From Piromyces finnis (Eukaryota; Neocallimastigomycota; Neocallimastigomycetes; Neocallimastigales; Neocallimastigaceae), in NCBI GenBank assembly GCA_002104945.1, contig MCFH01000001.1:930001-994000 (forward strand): a stretch of DNA of 64,000 bases, given 5' to 3'. The translations under genes were made by a program, and so were the position numbers. Positions 21,262-38,043 of this stretch are shown in pieces. Numbering within the stretch: the first letter of the stretch is position 1; each line of letters begins with the position of its first letter. The notes beneath the pieces are model-generated. The model did not search any database. It saw only the letters and a list, made by a program, of their open reading frames with translations, and was not told where the DNA came from.

Positions 21262-22601
21262 AATTTATATATGTTATAAATACGCAAAGTATTTCAATTG
21301 TTTTAATTGAATTTTGTATGAAAATAAAAATTAGTTCATATTTAACGTTAAAAGTAATTCTGTAATCTTTTTATTTTTGTATTTTGTTTTTATTCCGATT
21401 TATGAAGGGAATGTAATTTTTGAAAAGGTCAATAATGAAATATAATTATTTTCCATAATGAATGTAAGTCTTTCTGAATCTTAATAATAATTATAATAAA
21501 TATAAAATTTGAAAATTTGGTTTATTTACTCATTAGATTTATAAAAATCAATTGACCATGTGTAACAATCTAATCATTATAATTTTGAATTTCCGATAAA
21601 TTTTGAAAATTTCAAAAATCAAATATAATTATTGTAAAAGTAAAAGGTTTATCATAAATATTTGTTACTTTTTTATATTTATATTCATATGTCTAATATC
21701 ATTTTAAGAAATGTTTTAATAGTTAATTTTTATAGCTATAGGTTTAATATTCAAAAGAAGAACGTAACATTAAAAATTATGTTTTACAGTATTTGTCTCC
21801 TTTTTATAATGTAAATAGAAAATAAAATTTTGAATCTTCACTTTTAGGTTAGGGAAAAAAAAAAAAAAAGAAATAATATTTTATCTTTCATTATTATACT
21901 TAAAGATTGTAATACTAGATTTGTTTTGAGATTTTATTGAATAATAATTTATAATAAAATATTATAAAGAAATTAGATATCTTTATATTTTTTTTAACAA
22001 TTTTCATTTTAAAATTTTTTTATTCAATAAATTAGATATAAATAATAGTTAAAATAATAGCTTAACTCTTTATTCAACAATTTATTTACTAGCAAATTAG
22101 CAATAAATAGTTCACATTAGAATTAGCGGTTTCTTGCTTGACTACAAAAGTTTTATAAATTAATTTATACATATTTGGAAACTATTAATTAATACTTTCT
22201 TGTAATACAAAAAATTTTGATATTGAAGTTTGAATACAATTTTAAAAATATATTTTTTAAGAATTTTTAAATTCTTTTATCAAAAAAAGTATATTAAATA
22301 TTAAAAGTTTTTTTTTTTTTTTTTGTTTAAAGTACCATATAATTATTGCAATTATTGCAATATATTAGTTATTAGTAATTCAGTAAGAGGTATATTCCTA
22401 AATTAATGTTTATTAACTAAGTCTATTATTTATTGAAATAAAACTTATTTTTTATGCTATAAATTATTAGGATATATAAATTATTCAATCCATTACATAT
22501 TAATTTTATTTACTTAATTAACAAAATGAAATAAAATATTATAAATTAAATATTATAAATAATTATTAAATTTATTTTATTAATGTTTATTATATATATT
22601 T

Positions 22602-22642
<41 letters not shown>

Positions 22643-23462
22643 GATAATAAATTAAAAAATAATTAGAAAAAGTAAGTTGGTATAACAATAAAAATAAAAC
22701 ATTAATATAACTTATATATATACATATTATTATAATTTTAAAATTTTAAAGAAAGAAAAAAAGAGATCATTTTATAATAATATTGAATAAGTTTAAAAGT
22801 TTTATATCAAATTAAATTTAGAATTTAAATTACACAAATGAAACATTTTATAATTTAGGTTTTGAAATATATTAATAAAAACAAAAGTAATGAAAAACGG
22901 AATACATTTTATAGTAATGAACATATTGCGTTGTAAAGTTTATATGAAATAAAATAGCCTAAAATTATTACTATTTTTTTTTTTTTTTTTATTTTATTTT
23001 TTTTCAAAATTAAAATTAAATGGTTTATTGAATTTTAAATTGAATTGATAAAAAAAAAGATGGAAAAATATTATTATCTGATAGTTTTAGTTGAAAAAAA
23101 AAAAAAAAAAAAAATGTATAATTAATTATTAGCTATGGAATAATAAAATGAATTTATAAATAAACATTAATAATAAATATATATTTTTGCAATTTTTTTT
23201 ATATTCATAAATTATAAATTTATTTCAGAACTATATATTCACATCATAAAATTCTCAAAATATTTCAAATGTAGAAATCATTATTTTTATAAGATTAGCT
23301 ATTATATTATAAATCAATTAAATACATATATTTTAAATTATTATCAAAAATTATTAAATAACTGACATTTTATTCTTCTTTCTTTATTTCATTTACTACT
23401 TATCTTAATAATAATTATTAAATGTATTAGCAATATTATTTTTAGTAATTAAATAGTAAATA
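21262..23462. other. Long intergenic region
   Basis: 2.2 kb of AT-rich DNA with poly-T tracts (about 22309-22324, 22605-22639, 22976-22990) and poly-A runs. A small near-palindrome around ATTGCAAT lies at about 22347-22363. No coding frame, RNA gene or further transposon remnant was recognised. Confidence 0.55.
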
Positions 23463-24191
23463 ATGAGGGTAAGGAAAATCACGGTTGGAACATATTCATA
23501 TAATGAAAAAAATCATACTTTTTGTTTATTTCAAGTTCCTGTATATTCAAAGAATACTGCAACATTAGCAAATTTTTATCGTTTAATTGATCTTGATGTA
23601 ATCTTCTTTGAAAATTCACCAGGTTATTTATTAAAATCTAATAAGATACCAGAAGAATATTTTAATTCTCCTTCACATCATATTAAAGATAAAAATGGTG
23701 ATGACTTATTGTCTTCAACAGCAATTAAAAAAGCAGCCGAAGCTCTTAACAATAGTTCTCTATCTGATTTATGTCGTTATTCTTATGAACAAATTGAACA
23801 AGGTCAAGCTGATGAAACTTTTCAAAAGGTTTCAAAAATATTAAATTGGAAGCCTACTTTTTTAAAATCACTTATTGAAATTGATGTAAAAGATGCTGAT
23901 TCAAAATACTATTCAGATTTTAATGAAGCAAATGATTCTTCAAAGAATAGTATTGTCTATAAGGCCTCAGTTTCACTTACAATGAATAATATGAAAAACA
24001 ATAGAAGTAGAATAGTACGTCAACACAATTCTAATCCTCTTATAAAACCAATGATTCAACCGTCATTACCAAATCTACAAGTTCAACAAATCCAGCCATC
24101 ATTGAAACTAAATAATGATAATAGCAATACTACTATTACTACTACTACCACTATTAATAATAATACTAACAACAACAACAACAACAACAAC

Positions 24192-24244
<53 letters not shown>

Positions 24245-24294
24245 TAATAATAATGTAAATAACGATAACAATTTAAATAATAACAAAGATAATA

Positions 24295-24325
<31 letters not shown>

Positions 24326-24405
24326 TAGTAATAATAATAATAGTAATAATAATAATGTAAATAACGATAACAATTTAAATAATAACAAAGATAATAATAA
24401 TAATG

Positions 24406-24444
<39 letters not shown>

Positions 24445-24507
24445 GTAATAATAATAATAGTAATAATAATAATGTAAATAACGATAACAATTTAAATAAT
24501 AACAAAG

Positions 24508-24538
<31 letters not shown>

Positions 24539-24552
24539 TAATAATAATAATG

Positions 24553-24646
<94 letters not shown>

Positions 24647-27600
24647 TAACAACAACAACAATAATAATGATGCTAATAACTCAAATAATAGCAATAATTA
24701 TAATAATCAAATGTTCTCTAATTTTAATAGTTCATTAAATCAGCCTCAATCTCAGAACCAACAATCAAATACAATACCTTCATCAAATATTAATACATCT
24801 ATTCCAAATAATATGAATCAGCCTCAACATTCTAATATGAATAATAATCAAAATTTTAGTAACAATATATCAAGAAGTGAATTGGATTTATTAGCTGAAT
24901 CGTCAGTTGATAAGCGGTAATTAATATAAATAATTATTATATTATATATATGTATATTTAATTTCTTTTAGATGTTTAGCTGATATATAATTATTTTAAT
25001 AATTGAAATAATTCAAGTGAAATGAATCGAAAAAGAACAGTTTCTGGAGATATTTTAAATGATATACCAATGTCAGAAAGATCTGATGAAGATATGTCAA
25101 ATAAACAAGAAATTAGACATATTAATAAGAGAAAACGTCAATTAGGCAATAATTCTAACATTTCGAATTCCAACAATAATCCTGAGACTAAAGAGCATAT
25201 AAGGTCATCAATAAAAATGAAACAACAAAAAGAATTAGGTAACAAATTAAATCAATCATCATTAGATTCATCTCCTTCTAGTAGGGTAAACTCTCCACCA
25301 GAACCAAGATTAGGAAGAAAACGTAGTGTTAATTCACCAAAATATAGAAATCCAAAGAATCTTACTATCTCAACAACAAATATGGATATTCGAAACAATT
25401 CTCCTCGCCCAATATCAGCTCCAATTAACCCAGCGCCAAATAAACTTGGACCATACCATCAAGTATCATCAGTTGATCATGGAACTACTGTACTTCAAGG
25501 TATAGATATAAAATATGTTTAATATTATAAAATTATTAATGAGATAATAATAATGTATATTTAATATATATGTATTTATTTTAATGAATACAAATAATGT
25601 TAATAAATTAATTAATTAATTGATGAATTAAAAAAAAAAAAAAAACAATAATTAAGATTATCAATATCGTAAAATGATGTCAGTACAAAATCAACAACCA
25701 TTATCGTCATCCGTTTTTAATGATTATAGTATGTCTAATATGTCTTCAGCTCAATCATCACAATTACAAAATATGTCTTCTCAACAACAAATTAATAATA
25801 ATAACAACAATAACAATAACACTAATAATAATAATAATAATAACAGTAATAACTTTTCTAATAACAATCAATTCCCAGCTCTTCCAAACAAAATGTCATT
25901 TGTTTCTATGTTTGAAAATTTATATGATCAAATTGAATCAGTTAATCGTTTACGTAGTACACTTGAAGAACAGATCCGTAAATCAACAGCTTTGCTTCAA
26001 ACTTTACAAGCTTCTGGTCAAATGATTGAAGGTTTAGTAAGAAGTCATTTCCGTGAAATGCAAGCTCAATATGGTGAAAAGTTTGGTGCCGCATTAACTG
26101 ATTTAAATAGAAGATTAATTGATGTTGAAGAGAGTCAACGCCATTTAACTAACAATCCACAGGAAATTTCAAGAATGAAAGATTTTAAAGGTTTTGGACC
26201 AATGTCAGCTCAACCTGGAAATGCTCCACAAACTATTTTAAACTCACCAATTGAACCACCACATCCATCAAATCAAAATATGTTATCATCTAATCAACAA
26301 AATAATTCACAGGTAGGTTAATTCTATTTTTTTTTTTTTTTTTAAAGCTAATTAATTTAATAAAAAAATTTAAATTTTTTATTTTTTGTACTGTAATAAT
26401 ATTTTTAGATGGATAATAAACAACCCATGCTTATGCCAAGAATGAATGATATGAATATTAAAAAAGAGAATGATGTATCTAATAATAATAGAAGGAAAGA
26501 TGAACCAAAACGTTCAAGAGGGGGAAAAAGTGGTCGTTCAGGAAGAAGTAGAGGTACCACATCAAATGCTAATACAATGAATGTAAATTCAAATATGAAC
26601 AATAATTCAAATCAATCTCAAAATAACAATATAAATAACATGAATAATATGAATGGAATGAATAATATGAATAATATGAACAATATGAATAACAATAATA
26701 TAAATATTAGTAACATGAATAATATGAATAATATGAATAACATGAACAACATGAATAACATGAATAACATGAATAACATGAATAACATGAATAACATGAA
26801 TAACATGAATAACATGAATAACATGAATAACATGAATAACATGAACAACATGAATAATATCAATAATAATATGAATGGTAATATGAATAGTATGAATGGA
26901 AATATGAACAATAATATGAATGGCAATATGAATAGTATGAATGGAACTATGAATAATACTATGAATGGTAATATGAATAGTATAAACGGAACAATGAATA
27001 ATAATATGAATAATAACATGAATAACATAAATAACATGAATAATATGAATAACATGAATAACATGAATAGTATGAATAATATGAATGCAATGAACAATAT
27101 GAATAATATTAATGGCATGAATAATATGAATAATGGAAATATGAATAATATGAATAACGGGAATATGAGTAATATGAATAACGGGAATATGAATAGTATG
27201 AATAATGGTAATATGAATAATATGAATAATGGTAATATGAATAATATGAATAACAGATCTATAAATATGAAAAATATGAATGGAAACATGAATAACGGAA
27301 ACATAAATAATAATAACAACAACAATAACAAAAATAACAATAATTTTAATAATAATTATAATATGCAACAACAAAACTCTTCTTTCAATCAAAAAGCCCA
27401 GAATTCTGATGATTTAAGAAAAATAAATAATATGCATGTAGGAATACCCAATAATGATAATAATAATAACAATAATAATAATGCCAAATCTATGAATAGA
27501 AATAAGCAAAGAAATCTGGAAGATGATAGAGATGATGACAATGAAAGGATGCTCTTAGAGAACAATGATAGAAATGAAGAAGTAGATGAGCAGAATCCAT

Positions 27601-27647
27601 TAGATGAAAGAGAAATTTTCCAGAATATTAAGAAATTACAACATTAA
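23463..27647 (+). CDS. Giant Asn/Met-rich protein with conserved coiled coil, function unknown
   Basis: Four exons: 23463-24916, 25018-25499, 25657-26312, 26409-27647; 1276 residues. Phases agree at all three GT-AG introns, which joins what look like four separate frames. Layout: an unrecognised, non-repetitive N-terminal region (about 1-205, begins MRVRKITVGTYSYNE); a poly-Asn tract (about 233-410); a basic region with KKRK-like nuclear signals (MNRKRT, NKRKRQ, GRKRS); a well-formed coiled coil (about 724-808, FENLYDQIE to NRRLIDVEE); an RG/RS-rich basic patch (KRSRGGKSGRSGRSRG); a Met-Asn-Asn tract (about 941-1148); and an acidic C-terminus. This looks like a nuclear DNA/RNA-linked regulator. 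No family was recognised, so that is a guess. Confidence 0.8.
24150..24690 (+). repeat. AAT/AAC trinucleotide tract with higher-order units
   Basis: Encodes poly-Asn with Asp/Val/Leu/Lys punctuation. An invariant 36-base core starting GTAAATAACGATAAC occurs at 24255, 24357 and 24474 (spacing 102 and 117), so the tract grew by duplication of larger blocks. Confidence 0.92.
26640..27262 (+). repeat. ATGAATAAC/T nonanucleotide tract
   Basis: About 70 copies of a 9-base unit encode Met-Asn-Asn, in frame with flanking coding sequence. The purest run is 26714-26860. Confidence 0.93.
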
Positions 27648-28164
27648 AGAATTAAAAATTAATTTTATATTTATAAAAATATTATATTGATTATATTGTT
27701 GTTATAACCCCTTTATTTTTATTTTTTTTTTTTTCTTTATAAAATATAATTTAATATGATTTGCAAAGTATTTAAAAACATAATTATTATATATATATAT
27801 ATAAAAGAGAATAAAATAAATAATTTATTTATACATCATCCTTATAGTCTTTATAATTACAAATTTTAATATTTAAAAATATATTAAAAAAAGTATTTTT
27901 ATAAATATTACATTATTAAAATATATATTATATTCTACTTTTAATCCATTTCTTTTTATATTAATTGTTTTAAATGAAATAAATTTGTTTTATTTACTCT
28001 TTCTTTATTTTAAAAACGTAGTATTCTTTGACTAGAGAGTAGATAAAAGTCATTTATAATAATTATTGTATTATTAATTTTTTTTTTTCTTTTTTCTTTC
28101 TTTCTTTCTTTCTTTATTCTTTGAATGATTACAATAAAGTATATATTTGATTTTTCTATATAAT

Positions 28165-28195
<31 letters not shown>

Positions 28196-28530
28196 CAATT
28201 TTAACAATAAAGTGTAAAATTATTATATAAAATCAATGAAAATCAATAAAAAGAAAATAAACAGTATCAGAATGTAGATTTCATATTTATTTATTTTTAA
28301 TGTTATTATTTTATTATTATTATTATTATTTTTTTTTTTAAATCATAATAATTAAGTATTTGATATTATTAACACTAAACTTTATACAATTACGAATAAC
28401 CTTTTCATTTATAATATTTTAAAATATATTCAAATGTTTGTTAAATTTTAATATTTTTTTTTTTTTTTTTTTTAAAACATATTTGTGATATCCTTAAATG
28501 AATAATTAATTATTATTATTATTATTATTA
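27648..28530. other. Convergent 3' intergenic region
   Basis: AT-rich, with a TTTC tetranucleotide run (about 28085-28115), poly-A at 28171-28194 and TTA repeats near 28311-28330 and 28510-28533. No gene. Confidence 0.55.
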
Positions 28531-31021
28531 TTATTTTTTAACTTTTGAATTCCATATTCTTATAGTACAATCAGCAGAACATGTTGCTAAAATAGGATTA
28601 ACAGGATGGAAGCTAGTATCATATACAATACCAGTATGACCTTCTAATCTTTGAGTTGGTGATGCAAAACCCTAATAGAATTAATTAAATAAAATAAATA
28701 GAATATTAATATATAAATATTAGACATAATATGCAAGAGTGTAATCTACAATTTTTTTTTTTATTTTTTTATTTTTTAATTCTAGTTTTCTCATTATATT
28801 TATTAAAATGCGTACTTCTTGATTTAGTTTTAATGAATAGATATAAGCATAAGAATCCGAGCTTCCTGTTGCCAATAACATTGTCATATTTAATTTATCA
28901 TCTTTGAAGCTGTAAAAAAATTATATATATATATATATATACATTATGATTTAGTTTTTCTTTTATACTATCTATTTATATCTATAGATAATAAAAATTA
29001 ACTAGATAAGTATTTACTTGGTATTATCTGTTCTACTTGCTCTATTGGATAAAATGTTTTCATCTGATGGTGATGACATTCCTAATATATCAGATTTTTC
29101 TATGGTATAGTAGTTAAATGAACTTTTGATTGGCCAGTTTCTATTTTTATAACCTTTCAATGATAATACATTTTTGCATTGTTTACTTGGTGGAGAGAAA
29201 CCTCTATCATAAACACGAATTACTATTTAATTTTATATTGAATTATTATTATTATTATTATTATTATTTTTTTTTTATTAAAATATGAATAAAATCATTT
29301 GTATTGTTAGATATTATTTCAAAATATAGGATTTTTAAAAAAACTAATAGTAACATTGCTACTTACTATTATCATAACTGTTTACTGATAGATATCTAGG
29401 TTCCTCATCGTCTAAATATTAAAAAAAAAAAAAGTCATATATATATTAAATAAAATATTTTTACATAATTGTTAAAATATATTTATTCCTATTAATTTAC
29501 CATAAAATCTTTTGGAAACTGTAATATGAGATACAGGTTGACCTTTTGGCTCATTTAATAATGAATTTACACATTTACCTTTTATAATTATTAAATAAAA
29601 AACATTTTCATAGAAATATATAATCAATAAAAAGTATTATTATTATTATATTTATATATATATATATACCTGTTCGAATATCCCATATTTTAATATAACC
29701 TAATGAATCACCTGTTAGTACATAGGATCCATCATTATATACGTAACTAGTTGATTTATATATATAAATTATTAAAATTTTATTAAACTAATTTATATAA
29801 ATGCTTTAAAAGTGTTAATATATTGTATATTTACATGCTGTTAATCATTGAATTATTTTCGATAATAAATGATTCTGTTGGCTTTCTTATATCTTTCAAA
29901 ACAACCATTTTCTTTGTTGTTCCACATAAAAATACATTATTATCTTTTTTTTTTTTTTTTAAAAAAAATAATAAATATTTTAATGATTTAATGAGAATAT
30001 AAATATTATTTATTGAATTATATATTAATATACCTTTTGGATTGTATTTCACACATTGTACGAAACCATGATAATCAAAAGAATTTATCATCTTTCCAGT
30101 TTCAATATCCCAAAGTTTACAAGTTTGGTCATAACTACCTGATAATAATTTTGATGAATCATTTGACCAACAAACATCTGTAACATTCATTGTATGTTTT
30201 ATCATTTGTTTTAACTGTTTTATAAATATTTATTAATATTAGTGTTAAATAATATTTTATTATTGGATGATAATATTATAGAAAAATACTTTTTTTCCAG
30301 TGTATGGATCCCATATAATTATTGACTTATCAAATGAACCTGAAGCTAATAAACTTCCAGAAGGAGAAAAGTCTACTGCATATACAGCTCCATTGTGTCC
30401 CTTTTTGTATAATAATTTAATATATTTAAAGAGTTTTAATTTGTAGTGAATTTAAAGAAATCTGAAAAATAGTGCTTATTTTATTACCTTCAATTTGTGT
30501 TTTATTGAAAAATGAAGATTATTTTTGACATTTTCTTGTTCAACTATTTATTTATTTTTTATACATAAATAATTTATTACTAATCAATTTAATACTATAT
30601 TTTACTATTAAAAATATACCAAGGATATCTTTACGTTCTGTTTGAGCGGTTTCAGTTATTTCTTCATTTTCTGTTTTGTCATTTTCAAAATTAAAAACAA
30701 ATGGATGTTTTTTATTATTATTATTTACTGTATATGTTGCTGATAAATTATATAATGAATTTTTTAAAGCAATGTTTTCTTTTTCTAAGGTTTCAACTTT
30801 TTGTTTTAAAATTTTTGATTCTTTTAATAGCCTTGATAAAATTGAATATTATTGATTTAAAATATAATTTAAATAGTGTGTAAATTAAAATAAAGTTAAT
30901 AGATATATAAAATATATAAACATTATTATGATGATATATATAATATTGATATTTACTTATCATATTGTTCATGAACAAATGAATTAGATCCCTTAACTTG
31001 TGATGGTTTGTTGGAATCCAT
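28531..31021 (-). CDS. WD40-repeat protein with N-terminal coiled coil
   Basis: Twelve minus-strand exons: 31021-30957, 30831-30620, 30543-30488, 30400-30290, 30214-30034, 29943-29835, 29746-29670, 29578-29501, 29411-29367, 29222-29018, 28909-28816, 28671-28531; 457 residues, all phases consistent. Residues 20-45 form a short coiled coil ([19 protein letters not shown]). About seven WD repeats follow: [31 protein letters not shown], then [50 protein letters not shown], and finally [31 protein letters not shown] charged insert (about 315-385) interrupts the propeller. WD40 proteins are scaffolds; which complex this one serves is not clear from sequence. Confidence 0.88.
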
Positions 31022-31290
31022 ATTTTTTATAAATATTTTTTATTGTAAAAATAAAATGTTATATTATCATCAAATGTACTCTTATTTATTTTTAATTTAA
31101 AAGAAAGTATAGATTCTATTATTATCATTAAGGATGCAATATATAATAAATAATATTTTTATTAGTAAGATGAATTTGATAAAAAATGTATTTTTAGATA
31201 GGTTTAATTGTGAATATATTATTTTATCCTCGTTATTACTATTAATTTACTATTAATGCATTTATAAAGTATTTATTATCTTAATATTTT

Positions 31291-31325
<35 letters not shown>

Positions 31326-32115
31326 CTCTGATTGAAAACATATAATTTAAATTTCATTATGCATGTCTATATATATATATATATATTTTCTTTTCATTTT
31401 CAACTTTATTATCCTTACTATTATTATCTTACTTTACCTTTTAATAATATATATATTATAATTAAATAAATATATGATAAAAAAAGCATAAAACAAAAGA
31501 TTCAGTAATTATAATAGGAAAATATTCTATTAAATGTATTACTAATCTTTTAATGATTTTTTTTTTTTTTTTTTTTAAATATCAATTTGATATTAATTAA
31601 TTAATAATAATTAAAACATTTTTATTTTATATTATTTATTTTATAAAAAATATTCTTTGTTTTATTTTTAAAATGTCTGTAATGGTTTGTTATATATAAT
31701 AATAATTATTATTATATATTAAAAAAGATAATGGTATTCTTCTGAAAAAAAAAATTAAACTTTATAGAAAAAAAAAATATCAATCTATAAACTAATAAAA
31801 ATTTTTATTTAATTTAAAAATTCAATATATTGTAATATATACAATCTATCAAGGTCTAATTTAAATATTATTATAATATATGATTATTATCTATAAAAAT
31901 TTTTCTGGTAATAAATAGAAATGTGATTTTAATAATATAATAAATAGCTTTTCACAACAACAAAAAAAAAGTAAAATTAAGAGAAGTGGAAACCGGCATC
32001 ATTAAAAGCGCATAAAAGTCTTTTTTTTTTGCATAAATATAAAAGATAAAATATATAATTAAAAAATAATTAGATAATAATTTATAATTTATAATAAATT
32101 TTAATATTAGGTCAT
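31022..32115. other. Intergenic region
   Basis: AT-rich upstream region of the WD40 gene, with poly-A at 31293-31323 and poly-T at 31558-31576. A short G+C-containing stretch at about 31978-32020 lies just past the DIM1 stop. No gene or known RNA recognised. Confidence 0.5.
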
Positions 32116-34628
<2,513 letters not shown>

Positions 34629-37600
34629 ATGGAACAAAACGAAAAACCTTTTAAAGTACATAAAAGAATTTCAAGAGAATTTACAAAAAATGTTGTAAAG
34701 ACATGTCCTAGATGTTATTATGTTCCTTTGAATGAAGATAATTTGGAAAAGAATTTAACAGTAGATTCAGAAAGAATTAAGAATGACAATAAAGAAAAAC
34801 AAAAAGTAGAGAAATTCAGTGAAACTAATTCAAAAAAAGAATATAAGAATTTCAAAACAGATATAAAATCTAATGATGCTAAATTTGAAAATAAAGAAAA
34901 AATTTCTAATGTAGATAGTAAGAATTTAAAAGATGAAATAAAAGAGCATAAATCTAAAGAAGAGAAAAATAGAAAAAAAGAATTATCAAATATCAATTCA
35001 CCTTCTTTATCATCTTCTAGCCTAGAAGAAACTAAAGAAAGTATGAAATATAATAAAGAATATAAAGTAAATAAATTTGAAATGCATAAAAACAAACTAA
35101 ATCATGCATCAGATGAAACTTTAAATTTTACCTCAAATGTACAAAATATTAATAGTAAAATGAGTAAATCATCATTGAATGGGCATAGAGAAAAACGTTT
35201 ATCTAATTTTGAAAGTATGGATGAATCAAATAGTGATTGGAGTAATTATAATTCATCAAGTAACACCACATTAAAGTCAAATATTAATGACGAAGATAGC
35301 ATTAAAAGAAAACGTGCTTTGTCCAAAAGTTTAGAGTCATTATTTGATGATGAAATTAAAAGCTCAGAGTCAAAAGAAAATAAGGAAAAAGAAATGAAAA
35401 AGAATATGAAAGAAAAGAAATCGGAAAAACTTTTGAAAGAATCCTTAAAGTATAATAGTGATGAAAATGATGATAGTGACTTTAATAAACATAAATCATT
35501 GACACATTCAAAAAACAAAATATTAAAAGCAAAGAAGAAATATATAAGTGAAGAAGATAGTGATAAAGATGAATCAGATGATAACTGGAATAAATCAAAT
35601 CAAAATTTGAAAAAAGAATTTGATAAAGATGAAAACATTTTTAAAATGAAAAAATTGAAAAGAGAAAAGATTGAGAAGAATGAAACTGAAAAAATGGATG
35701 AAAATATTAAACTTATAAAAGAAGAATTAAAGAATATGAATGATGAAGAAAGAGAAAGAAAACTTCAACAATTAAATAAAAAATTACATAAAGAATTTTT
35801 CGAAAAAGAAAGTGATAAAGATCAAGATTCATCATTTGAGTCAAAAGATAAAATAAAACGCTCTAAACTATCTACATTATCTTCGCTACCGTTTGATGCA
35901 TCCTTTATGAAAATGGCAAAGCAAATTTTTAAAAAAAAGAAAAGAGGTGAAGAATTAACTGAAGATGAAATGGGTAAGTAAAAAAAAAAAAAAGCTTTCT
36001 GTTTTATTGATATTGTTATTCAACGCTTAATATGGGTAATAACTAATTATAACTAATGATTTTTTTATTTAATTATTAGCTGTATATAATAAAATACAAA
36101 AGAAAAGGAAAATAGAGAAAACGGAAGATGATAATGAAAACAGAAAATTACAAAAAACTAAAGTTAAAAAAGATAATAGATATATTTCAAGTTATGCATC
36201 AAAGCCATGTATATCAGCAGAAAGAGTTATTACTGAGTTTTCATTATATGAAGAATGTAAATATAATATAAAATGTGTACTTTTATAATGATAAAAATAT
36301 GGAAAAATATTTAAAAGAGATAATATATATTATATTATTATATTAACTTTAATTATATGCAACCATAAAAATAGTTGGAAATCCTAATAATAAAAGAATA
36401 AAGCCAGGAAAATACGAAACTATAAAACTTTTATACCCAAATGGAAAATATGAAACGTAATATTATTATAGTTTATTCATATTCTTAAAAATATATATAT
36501 AAAAGATAAAGGTGTTTTAGTCTTAAAACTTTTTTTCTTCGTATTTTTTAGATATCCACTTATTATTCCAAAAAAGTCAAATGAAACGAATCCAATATTT
36601 GATTTATATACAACAACTCAAATGGTTATTCGTTACTGTGTTCCACAAAAATATCAAAAATTATTTGGTGATACAAAAAATGGAATTATTCGTTCAATAA
36701 TAAAAGCACATAATAGAAAAAATAAAGAAGGTCTTAAACGAGCAATATTAGAATATAATAAAACGTTAGAATTTATAATAAATGAAAAGGCATTTATTAA
36801 TTCAGAAGAATATGGTGATGTATCTGCTCCTGAATTAGTATCACATATATTGGAACAAGCTTATATAAGAACTGTTTCACAAAAATCAGAAATGTTAAAT
36901 CTTTATAGAGGTAATATATATATATTTGTTTATGATTGTTATTGTTGTTATTATGTTATTAATTAGTAGATATTATTGAATAATAAATATTGATATTATA
37001 AAAAATATATATTCAATATAGGATTTTCAAACAATGTATATGGTGAAGTTAATAGTAACCTTGTTACCGAATTTATTAAAAACTCTGAATTAAAGCCACA
37101 TCATATATTTATTGATATGGGCAGTGGTAATTTTTTTTTTTCTTAATTATTAATTTCTAGTTTTAATTATTATTATTTTTAATTAATAATAAATTATAAA
37201 ATATTTTTAGGAATTGGAAATGTTGTTTTACAAGTAGCATCTCAGGTTTTGTGTGAATCTTGGGGAGTAGAAATTATGGAAATCCCAAGTACTTTTGCTA
37301 AAGCTCAATGTATTGAATTTATTTCTAGAATGAGATATTATGGTAAACCATGTGGAAAAATAAAACTCAGACATGCAGATTTTTTGGAAGATCCAGAGGT
37401 TGATAGAATTTTAAAAGTAGCTGATGTTGTATTTGTTAATAATTACGCTTTTGACGCAGCTTTAAATCAACGGATTCTTCAAAAATTCTTAGATTTAAAG
37501 GAAAATACAAGAATCATTAGTTTAAAAAATTTTGTACCTTTAGATCATAAAATTAATTATAGAAATGCTAATAGGTAAGATTTAATAATATACTTTATCA

Positions 37601-37903
37601 ATAATATTTTAAACAATAATTTATTATTAATTTTTAAATTTATATGTAGTCTTGAATCTATTCTAAGAGTAAAAGAGTACTTATTTGGTCACGATAGTGT
37701 TTCCTGGACAAATGAAGAAGGAAAATATTATATACATAGAGTAAGTTTTTTTTTTTTTTTTTTTCCCTATTTTCAATTATACATAATTTAAATTGTATAA
37801 ATAAATAAGATATTAATTTTTAAATTATATTATCCATATTTAGGTTGATCGTTCAATATTACAATCATTTGAAAAAAATATGAAATCTAACCGAGTTCAT
37901 TAA
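34629..37903 (+). CDS. DOT1: Histone H3 Lys79 methyltransferase DOT1
   Basis: Nucleosome methyltransferase acting on H3K79, with a class I SAM fold rather than a SET domain. Eight exons: 34629-35973, 36080-36256, 36375-36456, 36552-36910, 37022-37126, 37211-37574, 37650-37740, 37844-37903; 860 residues. The catalytic domain fills about 535-855: SAM loop FIDMGSGIGNVVLQVAS (about 681-697), GVEIMEIP (acidic SAM contact), HADFLED, VFVNNYAFD (active-site N-N/Y-F) and RIISLKNFVPLD. The first 510 residues are Lys/Glu/Ser-rich and disordered. They begin with a CPRC pair, and their charged repeats (KKEK, EDSDKDESDD) may bind nucleosomal DNA or histones, as yeast Dot1's lysine-rich N-terminus does. Exon 1 ends in a clean GTAAGT donor. 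Confidence 0.94.
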
Positions 37904-38012
37904 ACTTTAAATTATTATTTTATTGCCTTAAAGTTTTTGTTACTTTTATCTTGATACCAAAATTTTATTTCATTTTATACTTATCATAAATTGTATATTA
38001 CGTTTTTTTTCG

Positions 38013-38043
<31 letters not shown>

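Noticed and set aside
24083-24694. Antisense poly-Leu frame
   Set aside because: Mirror image of the AAT/AAC repeat encoding poly-Asn; not a membrane protein.
26607-27392. Antisense His/Ile and Phe/Met/Leu frames
   Set aside because: Shadows of the ATGAATAAC repeat in other frames.
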